Assembly (NCBI GenBank): GCA_028023455.1
Contig: JAQFVV010012489.1
Coordinates: 2,789,881 to 2,853,880, forward strand
DNA: 64,000 nucleotides
Direction: 5' to 3'
Origin: Epiperipatus broadwayi
Taxonomy: Eukaryota; Onychophora; Udeonychophora; Euonychophora; Peripatidae
Made by a program: the position numbers and the translations under genes. This document shows positions 23,124 through 34,785 of the stretch, one piece after another; position 1 is the stretch's first letter, and each line of letters starts with the position of its first letter. The notes beneath the pieces were generated by a model. That model had not been told where the DNA came from. It did not search any database and saw only the letters and a program-made list of their open reading frames with translations.

Positions 23124-23590
23124 AATTCTTGATTTGTGGAGCATTTATCATTTGGTAACCGAAGCATTTATAATTCAGTCAAATATAAAAGTATATTCAT
23201 ACACATAAACTCTGTTTGGCTTGTGGAGCATTTATCATTTAGTAATTGCAGCATTTATAATTTAGTCAAATATAAGAGTATATTCATACATGTAAACTCT
23301 ATTTGGCTTGTGGAGCATTTATCATTTAGTAATTGCAGCATTTATAATTTAGTCAAATATAAGAGTATATTCATACACGTAAACTCTATTTGGCTTGTGG
23401 AGCATTTATCATTTAGTAATTGCAGCATTTATAATTTAGTCAAATATAAAAGTATATTCATATACATAAATTCTGTTTGGCTTGTGGAGCATTTATAATT
23501 TAGTAATTAAAGAATTTCTAATTTAGTCAAATATAAAGGTATATTCATATACATGAATTCTGTTTGGCTTGTGGAGCATTTTTAATCCAT
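23124..23590. repeat. Minisatellite 2, 87-bp unit, about 5.4 copies
   Basis: The unit contains TTGTGGAGCATTTATCATTT, AGTAATTGCAGCATTTATAA and AAACTCTATTTGGC. Since 87 is divisible by three, one frame stays open for about four units (23136-23498). That frame is an artefact of the repeat. Confidence 0.9.
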
Positions 23591-23594
23591 ATAG

Positions 23595-23960
23595 TAAATA
23601 CATTCAAATATTTTTATAAATAAATTTGCGTATAACTATTTCATAATTTCATTTTATAACGTATGATAAACATGTTCTAATATTTTACAAAATAAATTCT
23701 ACGTAATTATTTCATAACTTCACTTTATAACATATGATAAAGATGTTTTAATATTTTATAAAACAAATTCTAGGTAATTATTTCATAACTTCATTTTATA
23801 ACGTATGATAAAGATGTCTTAATATTTTATTAAACGAAACGTATGCAACCGTTTCATAAATTCACTTCATAACATATGATAAATATGTTTTAATATTTTA
23901 TAAAAATAATTTTTATGTAGATATTTCATGATGTCAATTTATAATTTATGGTAAAAAATG
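23595..23960. repeat. Minisatellite 3, about 72-bp unit, about five copies
   Basis: The unit contains TAATATTTTATAAAA, TAATTATTTCATAACTTCA and TTTATAACATATGATAAAGA. It directly follows minisatellite 2 and diverges toward its right end. Confidence 0.85.
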
Positions 23961-24540
23961 TCTAAACATTCCTATAACATAATTACCTTCCAGTTTTGCA
24001 GTCTAGTTTACTCTAAAGAAGGCAGGTTATTTCATCTATGGAAAGTCATGGCATAGCGTGGAGAGAGTGAAGCCGCTAAATTACCCCATTGTTATTATAG
24101 TTCCTCTAGTAAAGCTTTCTTTTTCCATTTTCACGTTTTGTTAAAGCTTTATTTTAATGTATCAAAAGAATTAAGTAATACACCTATTTTTTAAAAAAAA
24201 ATTTAATATGTTCTGCTTCTCTGTGTAAGACGAGAGAAAAAAAAAGTTCTTTTCTTCCGACGACGTGCCTGATTTGAATACTGCCTCAGTTTAACTCAAG
24301 TATCTTTTTTCTTTCTTTTTAATGATTGGATAATTAATTTCTTTTCTTTTTATTGAGACAGATAAAAAAAAATAAGATGACTTAACATTTTATTCAATTC
24401 CATCAATCACAAAATTAAAAATATGATTTTTTTTTAAACAAATCACAGCTTTTATTTCATTCCCAATTAGACTGAATCACGCTAGACATTTTTAAATGGG
24501 GGGGGGTTATTGAATATTTATATGAGGAACAGCATATCTG
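23961..24540. other. Interval without recognised gene
   Basis: 24000-24110 and 24225-24310 are less AT-rich (words such as CGACGACGTGCC), but no frame or splice pair could be supported. A (G)8 run lies at about 24499. Confidence 0.35.
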
Positions 24541-24545
24541 TTTCA

Positions 24546-24873
<328 letters not shown>

Positions 24874-25154
24874 GGTATAAATGGGCTAGCAGGTGAGGTA
24901 ATATTATATGCTCAGGTTAAAATATCTAATGTATAAATAGAATTAAATAAACTAAGATAAAACTCTATTATTAGTTAATATGAAATAACAGAATTGATAA
25001 TGAATAGTGTCCCAAAGACAGAGAAACTCTATTACATTTAATCAATTGTAAAATTCAAAAACTATAGATATATAATAAATTAAATGAGAGATCAATTATA
25101 CTTTGATTTCATATCCCTTGTCTACACTTATACAATCTAAAATAACAGAATAAT

Positions 25155-26575
25155 AAAGATGCTAGTTTTTGTGAATATTAATTTTTTAAGGCAATTTTGT
25201 CTTAATATTTTTGGTGAAGCAGTTGGCTAATGGATAGATCCAATGTTTAGCTAATATTTTTGTAAGTATAGTAGCAATTTGTTGATAATTGTATCAGAGA
25301 ATGGTCACAGAAAAGCCAGCTGCAGAGATGGCTGGCAGAATTAGACAGAGTTACCATGAAGATGTAGCTAGAGTCAAGAAAGAAGCAGCTGTTCTGTAGT
25401 TCATGACTAGAGTTGACTTACATGAAATTCAGGTCAACTGATGAGTCTAGCCTGCTTAAATGTGTTCAAAAAACAAAGCTACTTGTCTGGAGCAATTCTA
25501 GACAAAAGGGAGCTCATGGTCATGCCAACAAGTCACCTAAATTGTACCTCTTCCTGATGCTGACAATTGCTTGAACTATACATTTCTGATGATGATGACA
25601 AACAATCACAAATACCAAACTTACCAAGGGAAAAATTGAAAAATTGGTATATGTATTCTGCTGTTTATCTATAAGCAGATAAGCATAGATAAACATATCT
25701 ACAAAAGTGAGTTGTTTTAAAGTTTCTAATATTTAAATTAAAGATGTTATTATTAGATAAAGTCAACCTATAGTAATGTTATATATTAAAAATGACATTC
25801 CTAAAGTAAGATTATAATCTATAATGATTATTTTAAATCATTTATTGAGAAGAAAACAAAAAGACATTTTCAAATTTATATTTTTAATTGTGCAAAATGA
25901 TGTTATTTTTTATTTATTAAAAAAAATAGAGACATTAAAAAAGTGCCTGGATTTAAAAAAGAAAAAAAAAGTAAACAACAGAGGATTCTATAATTTAAAT
26001 TTAAAAATGTTGATAATTAATAGGAGATATATGTAAAATGTAATCAGTTTTTATCATTATTAAATATCAATTGAAATATATTAATTGTATATAAATCATG
26101 CATCTGTGTGCATATATATGTAAACCACCATGTAATGACATGAATTTTGTATTAATCACATATATGCATTTATGGAAATCTATTAAGAAGTATTGTAAAT
26201 TAATGTAATAACTTTAATTTGTATAATAATTTTGTAAATCACAAATATGATATTTTTATTGTATATTAATCATAATCAGAAGACTTCATTTATATGTATA
26301 GTCACATAGATCATAATTTCAATTTTTTTTGTTATTGTTGTTAATAAACTTGTATTCAATTGTTAAAAATTGTTTCCATCATCTTTTGGTTAAAAACTGT
26401 AATAGAGCTTATGTTCTCTAAGCTAGATTTGAGCATGGGATGAATATATAAATGGAGATGTATTTAGTGCTTTAGGATTCCAGTATGACATTTTCCTAGT
26501 TTTGGCATGAGGATTATATTATTTAAAGCTCATGCACTACATTTTGTTTTAGTTTAGTTTAAAGTTGTTAATTTC
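25155..26575 (+). repeat. Composite repeat D, copy 1
   Basis: Direct, high-identity copy of 39600-41010. Shared words include GATGGCTGGCAGAATTAGACA, TTGACTTACATGA or TTGACTCACATGA, GATGAGTCTAGCCT, CTGATGATGATGACAAACAA, CATGCATCTGTGTGCATATA and ATGAATATATAAATGG. It ends near TGCACTACATTTTG. It lacks the following tRNA-like part seen in copy 2. No open frame recognised. Confidence 0.85.
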
Positions 26576-27720
26576 TGTGATCAATTCACCAATCATTATC
26601 ATCCAGTTTGGTTTCCAAGCTCAAAGACATTCTTGATTTTTTCATGGTCATATTAGTTGTTAAGATGACTTTAAACAGAATTTGTTTAAAAAATGTTTAA
26701 TATTGCTAGAAAAATAAACTGAGAAAGTAAAATTAACCTAGCATCTAACATTTTTTTTGTATCATTCTGCATAGCTGGTTTTCAGTAAGCCGAAAAAAAA
26801 TCATTCTGAAGTTTTATATTACTTATGTGAAATTATTATAATTAAAAAAACATTGATTAATACTCAACCATTTGATTGACATTACAAAAACTTAATCTCA
26901 GTCAACTTTAAAAAAGAAAAAGCTTATTAAAAAATTGGAAAAAAATCTAATGCATTCTGAGTTTGCATATTGTAATGAATATTTAAGGCTTTGGTTACAA
27001 TGTGAACTGTGCTGACCTAAATAAACAAATACAATAGCTGGAGGGGGTATTTTGGGCATAATATCACTGTTTTATCAAGTGCAATGACTTAACAATTTGT
27101 TAAATAGTACAATACATTTTGATGGCAGAGTTATAGGCTATTTAAGTAAAAATTAAAGACATTAATCCTATTCATTTTTTGTAATACATTTTCATCATAC
27201 ACAATTTATTACTAATTGCATAAAATCATCTTCAATTTTTTTTCCAAAAATGCAATTTATATACTATGGATAGAAGTTTCCACTTGATTGAAATTAACAT
27301 TTGTAAAGATTTTAATCCAAAATTACTTATTTGAAATTTTAGCTGATATTTATACTGTATACAATTTAAAATTTAATATTGACAGTACATATGAGAAACA
27401 ATTATTTTTAGTTTCATGCGGAATGAAATTTATATATTTTTTTTAGAACTGCATTTTTTTTTCTACATGTGTGATAGTACCTTCATTGCTTTTGATATCT
27501 AAAAGAATTATGAGATGATTTGAAATTGAGAAAGAAGGGGAAGTGTTATTTTAATTTACATTTAGTAATTTTTGATATCACTTATATAAATCTGAAACGG
27601 TTTTATCTTCTTTGCTCCCTCATATTTATATACTGAAAATATTTTAAATTAATAATGGTAGCTGTTTGATTTGACTGAAAAAAATTAAATCAAAATTAAT
27701 TGACTGTATATTTTAGGTAA
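26576..27720. other. AT-rich interval, no recognisable gene
   Basis: Nothing supported beyond homopolymer runs. Confidence 0.4.
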
Positions 27721-27769
27721 TGTTATATATAAAGTTCATAAAACAAACTCTTAACAAGCTTTGAGAATA

Positions 27770-27817
27770 CCCTCAATCCCAGACTGGTTTCGGCATCTAG
27801 CGTTGTCAGTGAGGTGT
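27770..27817 (-). ncRNA. Hammerhead-like ribozyme relic, left arm
   Basis: On the minus strand: CACCTCA, CTGACAA, CGCTAGATGCC, GAAAC, CA, GTC, TGGGATTGAGG. This is the CUGANGA core with G8 changed to A, a short helix II (GC/GC plus a mismatched closing pair), GAAA, a two-base helix III loop, and the cleavage triplet GUC. Helix I pairs CTCA with TGGG, one pair being G-U. The G8 change should abolish catalysis in this arm. Confidence 0.55.
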
Positions 27818-28260
27818 TAGGATATTCATTAGATTAAAAATACTTGGACTAGCCCAGCACTTTATCTAATGTATAACTATTGAGAAGAAAATATGATATT
27901 TTCAGACATCTATATGTCTAAAAATCCAGTTATCTAACTCAAATAGCCATATGGGACTGAACTAAGTTGAGATACACCATATATTAATAGCTCTAGCAAT
28001 AAAATTAGGTCATGTGACATCTGACTTGTTTTTTTTTATCAATTTATTTTTTGCTACTAAGGCTTTGGTGATTTTATATTGCTAAAGCTATTAATATATG
28101 GTGTATCTCATCTTAGTTCAGTCCCATATGGCTATTTGAATTAGCTAACTGGATTTTTAGACATATAGACGTCTGAAAATTTCACATTTTCTTCTCAATA
28201 GTTATACATTAGATAAAGTGCTGGGCTAGTCCTAGTATTTTTAATCTAATGAATATTCTA

Positions 28261-28310
28261 ACACCTCACTGATGACACTAGATGTAGAAACTGGTCTGGA
28301 GTTGAGGGTA
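28261..28310 (+). ncRNA. Hammerhead-like ribozyme, right arm
   Basis: CACCTCA, CTGATGA (28269-28275), helix II CACTAGATGTA (28276-28286), GAAAC, TG, GTC (28294-28296), TGGAGTTGAGG. All core positions CUGAUGA, GAAA and GUC are present. Helix I can form A-U, C-G, U-G, a mismatch, C-G and A-U. Helix III is the two-pair, two-base-loop form known from minimal type I hammerheads. The predicted cut is after 28296. Helix II is weak: the closing C-A is mismatched and only A-U and C-G remain. Activity is therefore uncertain. Confidence 0.6.
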
Positions 28311-28409
28311 TTCTCAAAGCTTGTTAAGAGTTTGTTTTGCAAACTCTATATATAACATTTGTAACACGAGCTTTATTAAAATTAGGTCATGTGACATCTG
28401 ACTTGATTT

Positions 28410-30925
28410 TTTTTATTATCAATTTTAGGTAATATATGTACTGTACATTTTTAACTTGACACTGAACAACTTTACCATTTTTACAATAATATATCGATTT
28501 ACATTTGTGAATTGAATGAATCTTTTTATTTTTTAGATTCTGTAGTTGTTAACGTAAGAATATTTACTTTGAATATGTTATTAATGAAATACTAATGGTC
28601 TTGTAAAAACACTGGATGAAAATGAAATAAAATACTGTAAATTTATTAATTATATTTTAAGCTTATAAACAAAATATTGAATGTCACACAAAAATGTATT
28701 TTAAGCATAATAAATGTGCCTTATATTTTCAGCATAAAAGTCACTATTTTACTTTTAGAAGAGATGACATTAATAACTATGATATAATCGGTGTTACAAA
28801 ATGGCCACCAAAATTTAACATATTTTTTTTTTACAATCGTTATAGTGAATAATGATTGTAAATCAAATTAGTGGGTACAAATTGATGATGATCACTGTTG
28901 TGAATCTTCATATAAAGGCCAAGCACTAAGCAAGGTAAAGGTATATAATATACATTTTTACAACACAATAGCATAAATTAACTTCCATCTATGGAAAATA
29001 TTAGTATATTTTACCCATGATTAAACTTACATATTTATGTCACTCAATTTTTAAACAAGTTAATAAGAATAATTATTTATAAATTTTATTGTTAAGTTTA
29101 TGAAAAGAAAATATACAGTACAATACATTTTTTAATTATTTCTGGACAGATTTAAACTTGTTGCATAGACCAATGACCATAACTATTTATTATTACAGCT
29201 TTAGGTTTTGAGGTTTCAGGCTGTGTAAGTGACAACATCTGCATAATAATATTTATGAATAATTAAATACAAGTGACCTAGGAAAACACTATGCAATAAG
29301 TGTAAGATCTGTCTGGCAATCATAAACAGTATCATCTAAGACATGTATATAAATAAAGCATATAATATGTGGTAGGAGTTTCTGTCTACCATATATTACA
29401 GCTCAAAATAAAATAATTAATGCAAGTGACTGTTAATCGCAAATGGTGTCACCATCATTTATGAATAAATAAAACACATATGAATGAATCTCATATATAA
29501 ACAAAGCAGTCTGAAATAAAGTTACAGTAGTTTACTTATATCAATATATCAAAATTATTCATCCCCAAATCTGAAGGATAGTTTGTTTAGAATTATTAAA
29601 AGATAATAAATACTCTTAATTTATTCTGTCTATGCAGCCTGTTTGTATCTGATCTATAGTTCATCAATCTAGGATTAAATTATTATTTTGACAACTTTTT
29701 ATATTTACAGATGGTCGAACTGACTGGTTTTAAATACTAAGTCTTTTAAAGTATGACCAAGAATTGCAATAGAGATAAAAACTATTTGCTCTCTCTATAT
29801 AAAAAAATACTCTTTTTTATTATAAAAACTCTTCTATAGTGGCATGATTAATAAGACAAAATACTCATTTATAAACAGATTTACAAAGTCAGTAATAATA
29901 TAATTTATAAAATGCTTTTAGGATAATGGAGATAAATACTTAATGTTAGTATTAGACATTTATAATAATATATTTTGGAGTTCATACTCATTCCTTTTCA
30001 TTACTAAGAGTTCAACCTCAAATTTCAGGTATTGGTTGACATTTACTGGGCTTTGTTTGTTCAATCATACATATGGAACAGTAGATTTTAATCATACTGT
30101 TCTTAATTCCACAGGCAGCATCAGATGGTAGTTTACTGGCTGACTGATAGCTGATTTCTCCCCAAAGCAATAGACACTTGATCTTTAGACATATAATGGT
30201 CACAACACTTTTTAAGATGTTTCTCCATTAGCTGATGGCTTTTTTCTCTACTTCTTTATGGACTTTTAGCCTGCACTCTACTAGCTAACCTGTGTGAAGA
30301 AGATGTAGCTTCTCTACTTTTCCATCACATGTTTCAATATCAAGCACAAAAAGTATAATGGAATCACAATCAAGAAAGATCAACACAATAAAATCAGTCA
30401 GAATATCTCAGCAATAATATTTCAGCAATAATCATTTTGCTATAAACAATAATAATTACAATAATTTATAAATCTTATTTGTAGTTCCTGGAGTTGGTTT
30501 ATCAGCAAAATCAGATCCATCAGTAGTCAATTTATTCCACTGATCTATTGGCAGTAGATAACTCCTGAACTGCAGTTTGGTCCATGGCTTATTTGTCCAA
30601 TCACCACATTTATAAAATATTATTTTTGAAATGGATTACCAGACTGTTATAAAAAAATTAATTACACTTTCTAAGATAATGTCATTTCCACTTTATAATT
30701 GTTAATAAAAAGAACACATTTTATTTTACATAGTTTTAAAATAAGTTTATAATTAATAATACCATATACACTTATTTGTGCATATACTTATGATTTTTAT
30801 TTATTAAAACTGTTGAAAGACTTTACTTTTAAAAATCTCTTCTAATTTTTAAATTATAGACTGAAGAATATATAAATATCACCTCAATATAAGCAATTTT
30901 AATATACAAAATTAACAAAGCGTAT
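28410..30925. other. AT-rich interval, no recognisable gene
   Basis: 29460-29900 and 30190-30580 are a little more complex, but no frame, splice pair or repeat match is convincing. Confidence 0.4.
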
Positions 30926-30929
30926 GCCA

Positions 30930-31083
30930 CACTTGAATGAGAAGCTATAAAGATACACAGAAATTATTACACGCTAAGCACTTTCGAGGTCTTTTGCCTC
31001 ATATTCATAGCAGTACTGTGAGCTGCAGAATGAAAAAATAGGGCAAGGGAAACAAAACAGTATGCAAAGCATATGCAAATGAA
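30930..31083 (-). repeat. Downstream end of PLE family 2 with hammerhead-like hairpin
   Basis: Lies just after the GIY-YIG stop. On the minus strand CTATGAATATGAGG...CCTCGAAAG (about 30985-31008) has a GAGG/CCTC stem directly before GAAA, the same layout as in PLE family 1, with a damaged CUGAUGA. An outer GCT...AGC pairing is possible. Confidence 0.5.
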
Positions 31084-31447
31084 CTAGATAGTCCAACGTT
31101 TGGAGATGTCAAAGCAGGTATCTCGTCTATTGATGGAGTTATTATTGCCATTAATAAAATATGCTTCTCTGATTTTCCGCTTGATGTCATTTTTCTCAAT
31201 ACAGACTATTTTAGGGCTGGAAGGTTCAAACAAATATCCTGTCTTCTTGGAATGCTCTAAAAATGTTGATGAATTATCATTGTTTTTCATGGCTCTAATA
31301 TATGTATATCTGTGTTGTGCTGTCCTGTTGATTATGCCTGCCTTGGTTTCTCCAAAATAAATGGCCCGGCAACCAGGTTGTGGGCAAGCTATGCTGTAAA
31401 TGACATGGGGAGTCTGAGAAGGTTCAATTTTGTCCTTAGAGTTATTG
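31084..31447 (-). pseudogene. GIY-YIG endonuclease of a second PLE family
   Basis: About 120 codons open on the minus strand. Order: HVIYSIACPQPGC (GIY part), AIYFGETKAGIINRTAQHR (YIG part with conserved Arg), FLEHSKKTGYLF, then KIREAYFINGNN with the expected catalytic Glu, ending NRRDTCFDISKRWTI. The sequence differs strongly from the CIYKIPCECGRTYIGET family at 5.3 kb, so two PLE lineages are present. The RT part is not found upstream: position 31505 onward is another repeat. This is a 3' remnant. Confidence 0.85.
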
Positions 31448-31504
31448 ATTAAACAATATTTTTATGAATATCCACATTATGTTGTTTGTTCTTTAGTAAT
31501 AAAA

Positions 31505-32375
31505 TGCTGGTTAAAAGTATGGCTACCTCTTTTAATATAATATAAAAAATATATACTTACTGAATGCAATTCAAAATAAAATAATAAACAGGTCTCTTGC
31601 TTGACAACACAGATTACTTTTATTTTGTTTATAAACTTTTTTTTAAAAATGATGTAGTCAAGGGTTGTTAGCCGAGAGGTCATCGCATCCGCCTTGCAAG
31701 CGAGTAGTTGGTTGCAGACGGTTGTGGGTTCACGTCCCGGCTGATGCCATGTCATATGAGAAAAATGATGTAATATTTAGATTGCTGCGAGTTGTCATGC
31801 TTAAGAAATTAACTTTTAAATGATTATCATCAACAATGGATTTTTAAACTTCTATACAGATACATATATAAACTTATACAAGTGCAAATATCGTATATCA
31901 GTTATTTGTCAAAATCTATACATAAATAAACAAAGTTATTTCAGTGAAATAAAATATTAAAAGTTAAAATATTGTAACCACTTTTTGATTGACAATTAAA
32001 AAAATGTCAAATCTTGCGGTCTCGATTTCAAAATATTTACTGTTAATTAACATCACTATTTGTATCAAAGTAAACCATACTCATGATTTCTTCTCTCTAA
32101 GCTTAAGATTAATTCTCAAACTACCAAGGAAATTAATACCATTTTATTTTCCTAAAAATAAAAGAGAGTGTGAATTGTAAATTGCTTAATGTTCAGAATG
32201 TTTGTAAAAATAAACAAAATCATATTCTAAATCTTATTAGAGACAATATATCTCTTGACTAAAATTAAAGAGATATCCATTAGCAATTCCAATAGCCAGC
32301 AACCCCAAAATAAAATCATAAACTAAATTTAAAAAAATAAATAAATAGCACATACATACTCAACCCATGGTTGTG
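31505..32375 (+). repeat. Dispersed repeat E, copy 1 (contains a SINE)
   Basis: Collinear with 43465-44235: GCAATTCAAAATAAAATAAT, CAACAATGGATTTTTAAACT, AAAATATTGTAACCACTTT, TCTAAATCTTATTAGAGAC and AAAATCATAAACTAA occur in the same order and orientation. No open frame. The second copy lacks the SINE at 31657-31760. Confidence 0.85.
31645..31772 (+). mobile_element. tRNA-derived SINE, copy 2 with 12-bp target duplication
   Basis: Body 31657-31760: TTGTTAGCCGAGAGGTCATC (A box), CCGCCTTGCAAGCGAG, GCAGACGGTTGTGGG, GTTCACGTCCCGG (B box), GATGCCATGTCATATGAG. The target duplication AAAAATGATGTA is exact at 31645-31656 and 31761-31772. The empty site is visible in repeat E copy 2 at about 43607-43624. 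Confidence 0.9.
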
Positions 32376-32880
32376 GGATATATCCTATATAGTTATATCC
32401 TCTCATTACAAAACAAATTCTTTTATTAATAACAAAACAAACACATTTATTCAAAACCTTATCCACATTTGAAATCTCTAGAACAATAGCCTTTATTTAG
32501 AATCTAACATATTAACAACATAGTAACTTTTAATTCTTAGCCACATTATACTTGCATAATAAGAAAATCCAGGACCCCTTTCAAACAATTTTATTCATGA
32601 CCAAATGACTTGAACAAAATATTGATATAGAATCATACTAAAATCTTTTCTTCCTTTACATTTGATGGGGTATTACTAGAATGATTCTATTGATACATAA
32701 TAATCTTTACCCTTTGATTGGGCAAAAAAATACATTCCTTAACATATAAAATTATGCAGGCTTTCATGTCATGATTTTGTTTCTCATCATTATTAATTTT
32801 ACCTGTCAACATATAAAAATAATTTTGTCATATATTATTAATTTTATGTAATAGCTTTGGATAGCACTATGGGTTTCAAC
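32376..32880. other. AT-rich interval, no recognised feature
   Basis: Could contain the remains of an LTR for the Gypsy element that follows, but no matching second LTR was found. Confidence 0.3.
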
Positions 32881-33369
32881 TTGCATGCATTAAAGGTGCC
32901 ATTTCCATATTCAGGTATTTCTAAAGGAAGGCATTCTCCCCATCTTCTCTATTTGTAACAGTCTTTTGTACACATTAAGGAATTTCTTAAACCTGTACAA
33001 CTGCAGGGCACTGACCAGTGGAGTCACTGACCTCACTAAAACATAATCACCAATAATGAATGAGAAGGGTTTATTGTAAGTTGGTCTTTTTTATCCTATC
33101 TCTTTTAAATAACTTTGGACTTTCTCAACATTTCTCTCATAATCATTCTCTTCTTCAAATATACAGGCTCTCTCTATATAAAATGAAGATGAACTTTGAA
33201 AACATAGTTAATTCATTTTGAGTGATGTTTGCATAATGGATCACAACATTCAGCTTATTTGCCCAATTTCAATGATTATCTTCCAAATTACATCATGAAC
33301 AACCTGTCCAACTCACATAATCTTTTGCATGGGTTAGATTGCATTTTCTTAATTTCTCATACAACATTT

Positions 33370-33648
33370 TCATTCCTTGGACAAGAATGAGGTAGCATGA
33401 TCTATTAGTATAGCCTTAGGCTTTCCAATGAATGTAAATTGAGATTCCTGTAGTAATTTGATTAAACCCCTGCTATTAGCCTTTATCACAGGGTATACAC
33501 TAACATATTTGAAGAAAACATTGTATGCTATTAAAATAAAGCTATACATTTTAAACGCTGACAATGGACCAGTATATGAGCGAATATTATAGTTATATTT
33601 TAAGCAGACCCGGGAATATCTGAATCTGTTTAGAATGAAAGCAGACAT
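33370..33648 (-). pseudogene. Gypsy integrase core fragment
   Basis: A 92-codon frame including GPLSAFKMYSFILIAYNVF, KYVSVYPVIKANSRGLIKLL and GKPKAILIDHATSFLS. These align with the DDE core of Gypsy integrases, where IDHATSF equals the usual SDxGTxF with the second Asp. The first Asp region reads IAYNVF, with Asn for the catalytic Asp. Confidence 0.75.
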
Positions 33649-34658
33649 ACCAGATCAGTAGAACAGTCTGCACATAACACACTCTGTCTTTTTGGGTCGA
33701 TAATGCCCATATAGACAGTGAACATAAAACATAGTTTACTTTTTATACAGGAGAGTATGACTCTCCATGAATGGACCTCATTTTCTGAGTTTTATAATGC
33801 AACAAATGCTGAAATATTGAGTATCTCAATATAGATCTATTACTAATCACACTTTTGCCTACTCTAGGTTTCATTTTGTCAACCAGATAGTCAATGAAGT
33901 GACATAATGTAGTCTTAATGATTTGAAATCCAGTTAAATTACTTAAATCATTCTTGACTGAATAATTGGCACCTAAAGAAATATCCATAATAAAAAGATT
34001 GTCCATGTTTGGATGGTATCATTCCATCATCCAGATTGCCTATTCAGGATATTAGTGACATTGTCTTGTCATTTACAATATTATACTTGGTAACTAAATT
34101 GTTGGATTAATAGACACCATCTGATGAGTCTCTAGGGGTCAGTAATGACTATTATCCTAGTCCTAACATATACTGCCAGAGTTAAACCCACACCACAGCT
34201 AAAGCTTTCTTTACCCTGGTGTTATAGTGTAATTTCACACATTTCAAAAACTACTGTGGAAGTATAAGATGTGATTTTTGTTCAAAGTATAATTGGTATA
34301 AAACTACCCCCAGACCATATTTACTACTGTCTGTCTGTAGATAAAATATCTCCTCACAGTTAGGATAGCACAAAATAATAAAATCTAAAATGATATTTTA
34401 TCTTATCAAACTCCATTGATTGGGTTTCTGTCTGTTTCCATTTTTCATCTTTCTTTAATAATTTTGATAAATGGTGTCTTAAGTAAAATTCTTATAGAAT
34501 TTATGATAGAAATTGCAGATACTAAAGCAAGAATGCAATTGTTTCTTATATAAAATCATAGAACAGTGTTGACCTTATCAGAATGCAGTTTCATTTCATC
34601 AATATCTTCTACATATCCAAAAAAATTAAATCTCCTTAAAAACTATTTTGGTCTTTTT

Positions 34659-34669
34659 GAAATTAATGG

Positions 34670-34703
<34 letters not shown>

Positions 34704-34733
34704 CATTCCTTTAAGAACATATGAAATTAATGG

Positions 34734-34767
<34 letters not shown>

Positions 34768-34785
34768 CATTCCTTTAAGAACATA
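34659..34785. repeat. Tandem duplication of a (TA)n segment inside the Gypsy RT
   Basis: GAAATTAATGG..(TA)n..TTGCATTCCTTTAAGAACATAT occurs twice head to tail (about 66 bp each). The second copy continues into the RT YIDD region, so the duplication arose after the element died or helped kill it. Confidence 0.85.

Larger units (their letters stand above)
27721..28358. mobile_element. Long inverted repeat with hammerhead-like core in both arms
   Basis: The arms 27721-28004 and 28072-28358 are reverse complements with moderate divergence; the loop is about 67 nt. Each arm carries a hammerhead-like sequence at mirror positions (27770-27817 minus, 28261-28310 plus). No open frame lies inside. The sentence AAAATTAGGTCATGTGACAT plus CTGACTTG occurs at the arm/loop border (28001-28028) and again just outside the right arm (28378-28405). 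It looks like two opposed terminal repeats of a ribozyme-bearing retroelement without its coding body. Confidence 0.8.

Noticed and set aside
23136-23498. 120-codon frame with a repeated EHLSFSNCSIYN unit
   Set aside because: It exists only because the minisatellite unit (87 bp) is divisible by three. No other sign of coding.
25436-25512. CTGATGA-GTCTAG...CTAGAC-AAAA as a hammerhead in repeat D
   Set aside because: Helix II could form, but the loop is about 46 nt, GAAA is missing in both copies, and no helix III or cleavage triplet fits.
25582-25620. CTGATGATGATGACAAACAATCACAAA in repeat D as a hammerhead
   Set aside because: TGAT/ATCA stem and CAAA are suggestive of a decayed core, but both copies lack GAAA and no helix I pairing is visible.
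31100-31360. Plus-strand 86-codon frame
   Set aside because: Antisense of the GIY-YIG domain on the minus strand.
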